Notes: a model not told the origin generated them from the sequence alone. A stretch of 64,000 nucleotides of DNA from Pseudomonadota bacterium (GCA_023389105.1 JAEWEY010000011.1:62001-126000); one strand, 5' to 3'; positions 45,729 through 53,485 are shown, counted from the first letter of the stretch. Translations and numbers: made by a program.

Positions 45729-45829
45729 TTGGCCGACGTAGGGATAAGGGAACGAAACGGCAACTCGTCAGCGGTAACGGAGCGCGCCGACCGGTTGTTA
45801 CCAATATTCACATTATCCACAGGCCGCGC

Positions 45830-46390
45830 ATTGAAGATTCCGCTTCCCCGACTCGGGGGCGAGGTGCATTGTCATCAGGTGATCGGGACGGCGGTTCCGG
45901 CCTCTGACAAGAACCCGCAAGGGTAGGAGACAGCGGCAGGACCTAAGATCCGATCTCCGCCGGCAGGCAGTGAGCGAAATCCTCGGATTTTGATTGAGGC
46001 CAGCTGGTAGGAGGCGCCGGAAGAGAAAATCTTCCTGTCGCGCGACGCGGCTCCCGCGGTTCTTCGGAACCGAGGTGAGCAGAGCGGGACGCGAGAGAGG
46101 TTTTCCCAAGAAGGGCCGCGGAACATCGGGCGGTTTTCGCAGGGACTTCGGTTCCAGCAGGCCGGTAGGATCAGACGACCAGAGAGCCTTCGGGCGAACT
46201 GGACGGCAGATCGGACGGGCTCCTCCTAGAGGGAGCTGCAAGATGGAATGCGACGCCTGAGCTGGTGAGCCAGGATCGAGAAGCGGGGTTACAAACTCAT
46301 TCGTGAGGGCGGGACCAAGGTAGATCGAACACCGGCAGATCCTTCGCTCGGCGCATTGGGGGCTGGCAGCAATGCCGGCCCCCATTTCGT
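45830..46390 (+). ncRNA. Candidate long structured RNA in an 826-bp gene-free gap
   Basis: Between the divergent helicase and lipase genes (45729-46554) I find no convincing protein. The plus strand is purine-rich and full of small, well-formed hairpins: ACCC-GCAA-GGGT at 45913-45924 (GNRA loop), GAAGA/TCTTC at 46020-46034, CGGTTC-TTCG-GAACCG at 46057-46072 (UUCG loop), and an 11-bp stem with a GCAA loop at 46358-46383. The word GGTAGGA occurs at 45922, 46006 and 46164. GNRA and UUCG loops are hallmarks of stable functional RNA. It lacks the conserved segments of RNase P RNA, tmRNA and SRP RNA. Boundaries are estimates, and I see no clear promoter. Confidence 0.35.
46358..46390 (+). terminator. 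Strong hairpin at the end of the RNA candidate
   Basis: GGGGGCTGGCA and TGCCGGCCCCC pair (one G-T wobble) around GCAA. It is followed by ATTTCGTT rather than a clean T-run, so it is an imperfect terminator or an RNA 3' domain. Confidence 0.4.
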
Positions 46391-46554
46391 TATGGGCTAG
46401 CAAGTCGCAAGCTTCGCCCGGCACTCCATCGGAAGTGCAGTCTGCCGCTCGCTCTGCCAGCCAGCGCGCTTCATCAAGAAACCTGCCCCAAAGTTCAGTC
46501 GCTTACGGCTGTTTTCTGCTTTATGCCCTAGGCCTCGGCAGCAGGGGCAAAGGC

Positions 46555-47673
46555 ATGCGGCGGATCGTCAGCGCAATCATCGGTATCATCTTGTTCGGGA
46601 GCGGGGCGCAGGCGCAACGCGCGGGCCAGCTAATCGCGGCCGTCCCGGTGGCGAGCCAGGTGGCGGGCAGCAACGCCTGGCGCATCCGCTACTGGACCAC
46701 CGACGAGAATAACCAGCCGTTTCAGGCGACCGGCATGGTGGTCGCGCCAGCGACGCCGTCCGCGCGGGCGCGGCCCGTGCTGGCGTGGACGCACGGGACA
46801 TGGGGCATCCAGCAAGCCTGTTCGCCCTCGGCCAGCCCGAACTTCTGGGTCCAGACCCCGGGCCTCGGTGCGCTGCAACAGGGCATGACCGTCATCGCGC
46901 CGGATTATATCGGTCTTGGCGGCGGGGGCGGGATGCATCCGTTCCTGGTCGGGGTCGCAACGGGCCACGCGGTGCTGGACGCGGTGCGGGCGGCGCAATC
47001 GGTCAATGGCGCGAGTGCCGGACGGCGGTTCGCCGTGTGGGGCGAAAGCCAGGGCGGTCACGCGGCGTTGTGGACGGCGCAGGTTCAGCCGACATACGCG
47101 CCCGAGCTGCAGCTGGTCGGCGCCGCCGCCGCCGCGCCGCCAACCAGCCTGCCGGCCAATTTGCGGCAGGCGCCGAATGCCGGCGCGCGGACCTTCTTCA
47201 CGGCGCTGATCGCCGCAAGCTGGTCGCAGCATTACGGCATTCTGTTGACCTTCGTGCGGCCGCTGTCGCGCGGCATCATCAACAACCTCGCGAACAAATG
47301 CATTTCGGTCGACAGCAAGCCGAACGTGATGACGCTGCTGGGCATCGCGACGCTGCAGCGCAACCTGCGCGACGTCGACCTGGCGTCGACCCCGCCATGG
47401 GCCGGCTACGCGGTGGGCAACAGTCCACAGACAGGCGGCTTCGGCGTGCCGTTGCTGATCGCGCAGAATAGCGGCGACCAGCTGGTCGCGCCGCAGGTGA
47501 CGCGGACCTACGCGCAGGCATTGTGCCGAAATCGTCAGCGGCTGGCGTGGATCACGCTGAACGGCAGCGGCGGCCATGTCACGAGCGGCAAGGATAGCGC
47601 GGCGCAGACGCTCAGCTGGGTCGCGGACCGCTTTGCCGGGCGGCCGGCGCCCAGCGATTGTGGGCGTTTCTGA
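46555..47673 (+). CDS. Secretory lipase-type alpha/beta hydrolase
   Basis: This 372-residue exported hydrolase resembles the secretory (LIP) lipase family. The signal peptide is MRRIVSAIIGIILFGSGAQA. The nucleophile elbow is WGESQGGHAA, the acid probably Asp in AQNSGDQLVAP and the catalytic His in GSGGHVTSG. TGMVVAP, LAWTHGTWGI and ITAPDYIGLGG-like segments (IAPDYIGLGGGGG) mark the core strands and oxyanion region. ATG 46555 is chosen as start because it opens the signal peptide; the frame is open further upstream without protein character. It likely hydrolyses ester lipids outside the inner membrane. Confidence 0.88.
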   Translation: MRRIVSAIIGIILFGSGAQAQRAGQLIAAVPVASQVAGSNAWRIRYWTTDENNQPFQATGMVVAPATPSARARPVLAWTHGTWGIQQACSPSASPNFWVQTPGLGALQQGMTVIAPDYIGLGGGGGMHPFLVGVATGHAVLDAVRAAQSVNGASAGRRFAVWGESQGGHAALWTAQVQPTYAPELQLVGAAAAAPPTSLPANLRQAPNAGARTFFTALIAASWSQHYGILLTFVRPLSRGIINNLANKCISVDSKPNVMTLLGIATLQRNLRDVDLASTPPWAGYAVGNSPQTGGFGVPLLIAQNSGDQLVAPQVTRTYAQALCRNRQRLAWITLNGSGGHVTSGKDSAAQTLSWVADRFAGRPAPSDCGRF

Positions 47674-47681
47674 CGGTGGAC

Positions 47682-47697
47682 CCCCGCCTGCGCGGGG
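47682..47697. repeat. REP-like palindrome CCCCGCCTGCGCGGGG
   Basis: A 16-base near-perfect palindrome lies just after the lipase stop, in the sequence context GGACC...GACAC. A related element is at 50817-50837 (GGATCCCCGCCTTTGCGGGA). Such short extragenic palindromes are dispersed in many proteobacterial genomes. Confidence 0.55.
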
Positions 47698-47842
47698 ACA
47701 CGAATGGTTCGGAATGGGACGTGCGCGACGGCGCAGGCGCCTTGCGACGAACCGACGGATATAAATTCGCGACCGCCCGTTTGGGGCTTCAGGTGGCAGC
47801 GGCGATCGGGCCGTTGGAGCGGCGGGTGCGAAGGAGTGAAAC

Positions 47843-48403
47843 GTGTTCCGCGCGATTGCTGCTTTGGCTTTGGCCACCACATCCGCCCAGACGATGGGCG
47901 CCCAGTCCCCCGCCGCCCTGAATCCCGCGAACAGCTGGTGGGAGCGCGTGACGGTCACCGTCAGCGACGATGGGACCACGCATAGCTGCATGTATCAAAC
48001 GAGCAGCCAGGCTGCCGGCCAGGATTGCTCGACCGAGGGCGGCGCCAACGCCAAGATGCTGGGCGCCAGCGTGTCCGGCGGCCAGCAGAGCGCCAAGGAT
48101 CAATATTCGCGGATCACGTTCGAGCGACGCTTCACGCCCGGCATGACGCCGCAGACCCAGACCCTCGAGCCCGGTGAGACCTTGCTTGGGGGCCAGGTGA
48201 TGGCGCTGGCGATCGACGCGCGCGGCGCGGTCAAGCATTGCAAGATCGTCGCCACCTCGGGCGCTGTGACGCCGCAATATGGCTGCGACGAGGCGGCGGC
48301 AGAGAAGTTTGAAGCGAGCGCTGGAAGCGCGAAATCGAACGCCGGCGCCCGCGATGGCTACATGACCATCCTGGTCTACGGCCACTCCGAGCATCTGGTC
48401 TAA
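47843..48403 (+). CDS. Exported hypothetical protein with TonB-C-like tail
   Basis: This 186-residue protein starts with GTG at 47843, six bases after AAGGAG. It has an N-terminal signal-like segment (FRAIAALALATTSAQT), a domain with paired cysteines (HSCMYQTSSQAAGQDC) and a region IDARGAVKHCKIVATSGAVTPQYGCDEA that resembles the C-terminal domain of TonB-like proteins (VxxCxVxxSSGxxxLDxxxC). It is therefore probably periplasmic. I know similar sequences only as sphingomonad proteins without function. It stands alone between a palindromic repeat and the convergent TIR-domain gene. Confidence 0.75.
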   Translation: MFRAIAALALATTSAQTMGAQSPAALNPANSWWERVTVTVSDDGTTHSCMYQTSSQAAGQDCSTEGGANAKMLGASVSGGQQSAKDQYSRITFERRFTPGMTPQTQTLEPGETLLGGQVMALAIDARGAVKHCKIVATSGAVTPQYGCDEAAAEKFEASAGSAKSNAGARDGYMTILVYGHSEHLV

Positions 48404-48540
48404 GCCAGCGTTGCGCGATCGACCGGGAGCCTCGCCGGGTCAGCGACGAGGCGATCGTGACGACATCCACCGAATTGGCCGCGCGCGTTGGCAGGATCCT
48501 GTCCGAAGGCAAGGAACTTCGTCCAGCCGCCTGAAGCGAG

Positions 48541-50130
48541 CTAAAGACCTAGCTTCCGGCGGTAATCCGGCGGTTTGCCCGACTGACGCCAGTACGCGTC
48601 AAAGCCGAGATCTTTGACCAACTTTTCGAAGCGAGGGTCGGCGCGCATCCGTTTCGCTGGAGGTTGGAACAGAAACCGAGTCTCGCGTTGGTCAAGCGAG
48701 ACTGAGGAGGACGAAGGCAGATCAGGAATCACGAATCCCGTATTGAAATAATAGGCATTCGCGATTGCGAAGGCGTCGTCCAGCCGGCCAAGGGCACTGG
48801 CGCTTTTGATCGCCTCTTCGGCCGGCAGCGTGAATGCCCTTGCGCTCTTGCGTCCTTCGGCGACAATCGCGTCGGCTTCGGATTGGCCGCCGCCCGCAAT
48901 CAATGCGGCAAGTCGCTTATATTCTACGACGTCAGCGTCAGACACGTTGGAAGGGCGGGCCTGCGGATCATCGCTGAGTGCGGCAACGGCTCTTGTAAGC
49001 CCCCCGTAAATCGCGATTTCCGCCCTTGCGTACCAGAGCGACCCTTGAGTCGGGTACAGGGCGGCAGCATCGCCGATCGCCTGATCCAGCTCGGCAAGTC
49101 GTCCTGAACTCCATAGTGCGTGGATGAAGTTCGTATACTCCGCAGGAGTGAAAGGCTTGTGTTTGATGCGTTGATAGTAACCAATTGCTTCGCTCGAGCG
49201 GCCCACGAATTGCAGCGACACCGCCATGATGTTCAGCAGGTCATCTTGTGGACCCGAGGCAAGTGCCTTCAACAAGCGACTCTCGCGCTCTGCCCAAGGG
49301 CCGACCAGCGGCAAGGCGACTGCCAGCGCGAGTTCGCCGATCTGATTATGCGAATCCAAATCAAGCGCGTGACGGCCCGCGGCCTCCGCTTTCGCCCTCA
49401 GCGTCACCGCCTCGGACCGTTCCCGATTGTGTGAGAGAATGCCGTAGGTATAGCCGAGCCAGCCCCATGCATTCGGATAGTTCGGAGCAATCTGCACAGC
49501 GCGTTGATAGAGGCCAAGGGCCTGGTTCTGCCCGTCGCGCGTGTTTTGATCCATCATCTGCTTCGCTTGCGCGAGCAGCGGAGCGATCTCCGGCGGTGGT
49601 GAATCCTCGGCTTGCCTAACGCGCGCGAGGTACAGGCCGCCAGCTCCTGCGGCCACCGCCGTCACCGCACCCGCGCCGATCAGGAAGCTGCGGCGGGTTG
49701 GGGGATCACCGCGGTCCCGACTGGCGCCTTCGGGCGGGGCCGCTCCGCTCACGTTCGCGACAGTGTCGGCGAGCGCGGCGAAGTCCGTGCGACCGCGCGG
49801 CTTCAACGCATTGGGGAGGTCAATCGTCTGATACTGGCGGAAGCCCAGCGGTGGAGTGCAGGCGTCGATGCGGACGGGAATCAATCTGCCGGAATCGCGA
49901 CCGGCTGCGGCCTCGTCGCGAACCCATGCGGAATGAATCGATCGTTCGGACCATAGGACGACAACGGCGCCTGCCTCAGCAAGTGCGCGCTCGATCTCTT
50001 GCGCATATTGGCTGCCGCCGCGGATGTGACGGTCCCACCAGACTTCGTGTCCGGCCTTTTCCAGAGCAGTTGCGATCTTGCTGGCCGCCGCCTGGTCATC
50101 GCGATCGTAGCTCAGGAAGACTTTCGTCAT
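48541..50130 (-). CDS. TIR-domain protein with transmembrane helix and TPR region
   Basis: This 529-residue protein has an N-terminal TIR domain (1-120: VFLSYDRDDQAAASKIATAL, HEVWWDRHIRGGSQY, VVVLWSERSIHSAWVRDEA). Glu73 in the WVRDE segment is at the position of the catalytic Glu of NAD-cleaving TIR domains. A Pro/Arg-rich linker and one hydrophobic helix follow (about 148-168), then a helical TPR-like region (about 180-500: ALGLYQRAVQIAPNYPNAWGWLG, EAAGRHALDLDSH). The start at 50130 directly precedes TKVFLSYD. The layout predicts a cytoplasmic TIR tethered to a periplasmic TPR sensor. No defence genes adjoin, so it may be a signalling or standalone immune protein. Confidence 0.85.
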   Translation of the reverse strand: MTKVFLSYDRDDQAAASKIATALEKAGHEVWWDRHIRGGSQYAQEIERALAEAGAVVVLWSERSIHSAWVRDEAAAGRDSGRLIPVRIDACTPPLGFRQYQTIDLPNALKPRGRTDFAALADTVANVSGAAPPEGASRDRGDPPTRRSFLIGAGAVTAVAAGAGGLYLARVRQAEDSPPPEIAPLLAQAKQMMDQNTRDGQNQALGLYQRAVQIAPNYPNAWGWLGYTYGILSHNRERSEAVTLRAKAEAAGRHALDLDSHNQIGELALAVALPLVGPWAERESRLLKALASGPQDDLLNIMAVSLQFVGRSSEAIGYYQRIKHKPFTPAEYTNFIHALWSSGRLAELDQAIGDAAALYPTQGSLWYARAEIAIYGGLTRAVAALSDDPQARPSNVSDADVVEYKRLAALIAGGGQSEADAIVAEGRKSARAFTLPAEEAIKSASALGRLDDAFAIANAYYFNTGFVIPDLPSSSSVSLDQRETRFLFQPPAKRMRADPRFEKLVKDLGFDAYWRQSGKPPDYRRKLGL

Positions 50131-50214
50131 GTGCGCGGCCCCCAACGCAACCGCAGTCAATCACCGGGGGCAAGAAGTTGCAAGTACGCGGGGATGTCCC
50201 GCGATCCGACGCCG

Positions 50215-50583
50215 TCAATCGACGATGATCTGGTCGCTCATGCCCATCTGGGTGTGGAAGAAGTGGCTGCAGTGGGCGGTGTAGGTGCCGCGCTGCGGGA
50301 TGAGCGTGACGCTCTTCGTTTCATGCCCGCGCAGCTCAATCTCCCCGTCCGGCGCCGCGCCGACGGTGATGCGGGAGGCGGCGAAGAAAGTCTTGGCGGT
50401 GAAGTCGTGGCCGCTGCCGGAGCTGTTGACGAAGGTCAGCGTGACGGGCTGGCCAGCGATGAGGTGGATCGGCTTGGGTGCGAAGCTGAAGCTGGAGACG
50501 GTGATGGTTTGCGCGGCGGGCTGGGCGGCGGCGGTTCCGGACAAGCCGATTGCTGCGATCATAAGGTGACGGAGGCTTAGCAT
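50215..50583 (-). CDS. Periplasmic cupredoxin (type 1 copper protein)
   Basis: This 122-residue blue-copper-like protein has a signal peptide ending TAAAQ and one cupredoxin fold. The copper ligands appear as His59 (GSGHDF) and Cys105, His110, Met115 in YTAHCSHFFHTQMGM, the C-x4-H-x4-M spacing of plastocyanin-type sites. GGGAG lies seven bases before ATG 50583. It may shuttle electrons or bind copper in the periplasm; no oxidase or copper operon adjoins. The start I use removes 21 upstream codons that have no ribosome-binding site. Confidence 0.85.
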   Translation of the reverse strand: MLSLRHLMIAAIGLSGTAAAQPAAQTITVSSFSFAPKPIHLIAGQPVTLTFVNSSGSGHDFTAKTFFAASRITVGAAPDGEIELRGHETKSVTLIPQRGTYTAHCSHFFHTQMGMSDQIIVD

Positions 50584-50662
50584 CGGTAGGCTCCCTGATG
50601 GAGGGCTCGCATATACCACCGCTCGCAAGTGAACATAAATAACCAAATAGGCAAAATAATTC

Positions 50663-50691
50663 TTGACAGCGTCACGCTGTTTGGGTACACA
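50663..50691 (+). promoter_or_regulatory. Sigma70-like promoter, TTGACA-N17-TACACA
   Basis: A perfect -35 (TTGACA, 50663-50668) and a -10-like TACACA (50686-50691) are spaced by exactly 17 bases in an AT-richer pocket of the 512-bp gap (50584-51095). Transcription would start near 50698, just before the hairpin with a T-run at 50738-50770. Confidence 0.55.
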
Positions 50692-50697
50692 TCAGGA

Positions 50698-50770
50698 ACA
50701 GTCGAGAAATGCGCCGCGGCGGAGCGGTGGCGCTGAGCGGGTCGCTCCCACGTGGAGGCGGCCCGTTTTT
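50698..50770 (+). ncRNA. Candidate ~73-nt small RNA
   Basis: A consensus promoter ends just upstream and a Rho-independent terminator ends this stretch: CGGGTCGCTCC (50738-50748) pairs with GGAGGCGGCCCG (50754-50765) with one wobble and one bulge, followed by five T. No credible frame lies between. The transcript could be a small RNA, or an attenuated leader of the phage-like genes that start 330 bp downstream. The rest of the gap (to 51095) holds only a REP-like palindrome and AT-rich sequence near 50970. Confidence 0.4.
50738..50770 (+). terminator. Rho-independent terminator of the small-RNA candidate
   Basis: An 11/12-base stem with a five-base loop CACGT is followed by TTTTT. Confidence 0.7.
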
Positions 50771-50816
50771 GCTTCTGCGGTTGGTTGGTGGCGCGGGTGG
50801 GGATCGTGTTTGGGCT

Positions 50817-50837
50817 GGATCCCCGCCTTTGCGGGAT
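50817..50837. repeat. REP-like palindrome, second copy
   Basis: GGATCCCCGCCTTTGCGGGA is related to the element at 47682-47697 and lies in the intergenic gap upstream of the phage-like gene remnants. Confidence 0.45.
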
Positions 50838-51095
50838 ACGGTTGAGGGTTGCTTAGGGGCCTTCGCGGGGGAGTGGGGAGGGCCCGCTCCTGTTGGTTTT
50901 GGGCAGTCGCGGGCCCATCGGCTGCGGAGGTCTTAAGGCCGAAACCGACGGCTGCGCCGTTAGCAGAATTAACATAGATTTAACAGCCGTTTTTTGGCGG
51001 CTGGGAATGCGTTGGTTACGCGAGCGTGGAGCCGTTCGTGTGGATCACCGAGAGTCTGGGCCCTTGCCTTCGCAGGGTCATTTAGGGAGCGAGCG

Positions 51096-51563
51096 GTGGG
51101 GCGGAAGAGGGAGCTGACGCTGGTGGGCGGCAGCGAAAGGAAGCTGCGCAAGCGGGCGGTGCGGGACTGGTCGGTGGCGAAGGCCAGGGCTTTCCTGGGC
51201 GTGCTGGCGGAGACCTGCAACGTGTCGGAAGCGTGCCGGCAGAGCGGGGTGCCGATGACGGTGGCCTACCGCCAGCGGAAGCTGGACGCCGGCTTTCGCG
51301 CTTCGTGGATCGAGGCCATCGGCGTCGCTTACCAGCGGTTGGAAATGATCCTGCTGGAGCGGGCGTTCAGCGGGGTCGAGCGGGTCATCCGCCACAAGGA
51401 CGGCAGCGAAAGCCGGATGCGGGAATATTCGGACGCGCTGGGGCTCAAGCTGATCCAGATGCACCACGGCGGCCGAGGCGAACAGCGCGCTGCCCCCCGA
51501 AGATGTCGACGAAATTCGCGAGCGGCTGGTCCGCAAGCTGCAGCGGTTGAAGAAGCGCAATGA
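51096..51563 (+). pseudogene. Phage/GTA terminase small-subunit-like gene, frameshifted
   Basis: This is a helix-turn-helix protein of the kind encoded just before terL in alphaproteobacterial gene transfer agent (GTA) clusters: FLGVLAETCNVSEACRQSGV and TVAYRQRKLDAGF form the DNA-binding region, and MREYSDALGLKLIQMHHGG follows. After residue 125 the frame turns into Arg/Ala-rich nonsense with low GC at third positions, while another frame from 51472 reads AEANSALPPEDVDEIRERLV with high GC3. A one-base deletion near 51472 is the simple explanation. GTG 51096 has AGGGAG six bases upstream. Its stop overlaps the terL start (ATGA). Confidence 0.65.
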
Positions 51564-52348
51564 ACAAGAGCAGGAAGCAGAAAGAGCCCAATTACGGGGT
51601 GCTGCGCCAAGAGATGGCGATGCTGTCGGACGCGACGCCGGCGCAGCAGCACCAGATCATCAAGGGGATGACGGTTGAGCGGCTGGCGTGCCTGGATGCC
51701 GAGTTCGAGCATTGGGCGCACAAGAACCAGCTGCCCCCGGACGTCGAGGGCTGGCGTACCTGGCTGATGATGGCCGGGCGCGGGTTCGGGAAGACGCGCG
51801 CCGGGGCGGAGTGGATCTACCGGCTGGGGAATAGCCGGCCGAACAGCCGGATCGCGCTGGTCGGGGCGACGATCGCCGAAGCGCGGAGCATCATGGTCGA
51901 GGGGGTGAGCGGGCTGTTGAGCGTGGCGCGGCGGCATCGCACGAACCTGCGGTGGGAGCCGAGCCTGGGGCGGCTGCACTGGCCGAACGGGAGCCAGGCG
52001 CAGCTTTTCTCGGGCGACAATGCGGACGGGTTGCGGGGATCTGAGCATCATTTCGCGTGGGGCTCTGCAGTTGCTCGATTTTGCCACTGCCGGAGCGGTG
52101 ATCGAACTGCCGCGCGACGATCCCCCGTCAAGCCCGGCCGTTGGCGACTGCTACATTGTCGGCCCGGCTCCGACGGGTGCGTGGACCGGATGGGCAGGGG
52201 CTCTCGCAGGATATTCCGCGGGCGGTTGGCGGCGCGTCCTTCCGGTGCCCGGAATGTGTTTCTACGTGCAGTCGACCGACCAGTGGGCCTGCTATCGCGG
52301 GTCGGCGTGGGAGATCGGCGCCTTGCGAGGTTCGCGAGTGGTCATTGA
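51560..52348 (+). pseudogene. Terminase large subunit (TerL), 3'-truncated GTA remnant
   Basis: Residues 1-167 are a good TerL N-terminus: LACLDAEFEHWAHKNQLPPD, WRTWLMMAGRGFGKTRAGAEW (Walker A), RIALVGATIAEARSIMVEG, LHWPNGSQAQLFSGDNADGL and RGSEHHFAW. The ATPase Walker B and the whole nuclease domain, expected next, are missing: right after codon TGG at 52058-52060 the sequence becomes a DUF2793 gene in another frame, and this frame continues as Arg-rich nonsense to 52348. An intact TerL has over 400 residues. It follows the frameshifted small-subunit gene with an ATGA overlap. The protein cannot package DNA. This is the left edge of an inferred large deletion. Confidence 0.75.
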
Positions 52349-52484
52349 CGGGTTGCAAGTTGTCGGTCCTCAACTTCCGGGCGTTGCCGCGCCAGCGGGC
52401 GGATCAATTATCGATAATGAAGCGCGTGCGGCCATCGCCCAGATCCTCGGCGCTTTGCGAAGCCACGGTCTGTTGGCCGACTGA
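52020..52484 (+). pseudogene. DUF2793 protein, 5'-truncated GTA remnant
   Basis: From about 52062 the frame reads ALQLLDFATAGAVIELPRDD, then PSSPAVGDCYIVGPAPTGAW, GALAGYSAGGWRRVLPVPGM and YRGSAWEIG, the DUF2793 pattern found at the downstream end of sphingomonad GTA/phage-tail clusters. The family's start (including the QKE-HNEAL motif) is missing; the codons before 52062 belong to TerL in another frame, so the ATG at 52020 is accidental. The C-terminal helix IIDNEARAAIAQILGALRSHG is intact up to the stop. This is the right edge of the deletion. No other GTA genes remain in the window. Confidence 0.75.
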
Positions 52485-52624
52485 GCAGAGCTTTTGGTTC
52501 GGAGGCGGTCCGACTGCGGCATTTCGGCAACAGACACGGCCACACGCAAGCTTGCACGCCACCAAGCCCTCTCATAAAGTATCGTTGCGCTTTAGTTTTA
52601 AAACGCACGTGAAAGGGGACAATT

Positions 52625-53461
52625 ATGCGCAAGCTGGCCATTGCGATGGCGCTCGCATCGACTGGACTCGCGACGCCTGCCGTTGCGAAGGACCATTCGG
52701 TGTACGTGGGCCTCGAAGGCGGCGTGATGTGGGTTGAGGATTCTCAATTCAACGTCACGGACGCGGCGACCAATCCGCGATATGTGATCGACCACAAGTC
52801 CGGCTACGATGTCGATGCGGTCGCCGGCTATGATTTCGGCGCGGTTCGCGTTGAAGCGGAGTTGGGGTGGAAGCGGGCAGGCAACGCCAGCCTGAACTCG
52901 GTCACCACGGTTTATCCGACCAATGGCCATACCAACGTCTTGTCGCTGATGGGCAATGTCCTGCTCGACTTCGGGGATGAGGGCTTCAGCGGTTATCTGG
53001 GCGGCGGTGTCGGCATGGCCCGCGCCAAGTACAGCTTCAATGCAGCTTCGCTGCCGCCGTACATCGGGGCCGTTGGATTCTCAGACTCCGACAGCCGTTT
53101 GGCTTGGCAGGGCATTGCCGGCGTGCGCTATGCGGTGACGCCGAATGTCGACATCGGTTTGAAATACCGATTGTTCAACGTGTCTCGCCTGCGGTTCAAT
53201 GGGACGTTCCCGGTCACCGGCGGAACGCGCACGGGCGACATCAGCGCGCGGTTCCGGTCGCACAGCTTGCTGGCAAGCGCGATCTACAATTTCTACGCGC
53301 CGCCACCGCCGCCTCCACCTCCGCCGCCGCCACCGCCGCCTCCGCCGCCTCCGGCGACGCAGACGTGCCCGGATGGCTCGGTGATCCCGGCTGACGCAGC
53401 GTGCCCGGCTCCGCCGCCGCCGCCGCCGCCACCACCACCGGCGCCGGAACGCGGCTTCTAA
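52625..53461 (+). CDS. Outer-membrane beta-barrel protein with poly-proline tail
   Basis: This 278-residue protein has a signal peptide (ends ATPAVA), an eight-stranded OmpA/OmpX-like barrel (about 25-222: VYVGLEGGVMWVED, DVDAVAGYDFGAVRVEAELGWKR, FSGYLGGGVGMARAKYSF, LLASAIYNFYA) and two poly-proline runs (18 and 10 residues) around the loop TCPDGSVIPADAACP with a likely disulfide. The tail ends APERGF; there is no OmpA peptidoglycan-binding domain. Related sphingomonad proteins with this tail exist as I recall, so it may be a natural form rather than a truncation. AAAGGGG precedes the ATG. It is likely abundant, with its own promoter and terminator. Confidence 0.85.
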   Translation: MRKLAIAMALASTGLATPAVAKDHSVYVGLEGGVMWVEDSQFNVTDAATNPRYVIDHKSGYDVDAVAGYDFGAVRVEAELGWKRAGNASLNSVTTVYPTNGHTNVLSLMGNVLLDFGDEGFSGYLGGGVGMARAKYSFNAASLPPYIGAVGFSDSDSRLAWQGIAGVRYAVTPNVDIGLKYRLFNVSRLRFNGTFPVTGGTRTGDISARFRSHSLLASAIYNFYAPPPPPPPPPPPPPPPPPPATQTCPDGSVIPADAACPAPPPPPPPPPPAPERGF

Positions 53462-53485
53462 GCGAAGTTCGTACGCAACGATTGA

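Noticed and set aside
45813..45821. Perfect DnaA box TTATCCACA upstream of the helicase gene.
   Set aside because: It is a single box with no cluster, no AT-rich unwinding stretch and no dnaA, parA or hemE nearby; one hit is expected by chance or near-chance in 64 kb, so it does not support an origin.
45830..46390. Identification of the RNA candidate as RNase P RNA, tmRNA or SRP RNA.
   Set aside because: The invariant segments of each (GAGGAAAGTCC; TTTCGAC and GGTTCGAATCC; GGAAGGAAGCAGCC) are absent on both strands as far as I can read.
48405..48540. Open frame ending EGKELRPAA between the 47843 gene and the TIR gene, reading like the tail of a protein.
   Set aside because: No start codon with a ribosome-binding site and it runs back into the preceding gene out of frame; a 25-codon GTG-started frame is too weak to call, though a gene remnant is possible.
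53307..53450. Tandem CCGCCG/CCACCG arrays and the Tyr-Gly repeats at 18790-18880 as possible repeat arrays or CRISPR.
   Set aside because: They encode poly-proline and QPYGYA runs in frame within clear genes; there are no spacers and no cas genes.
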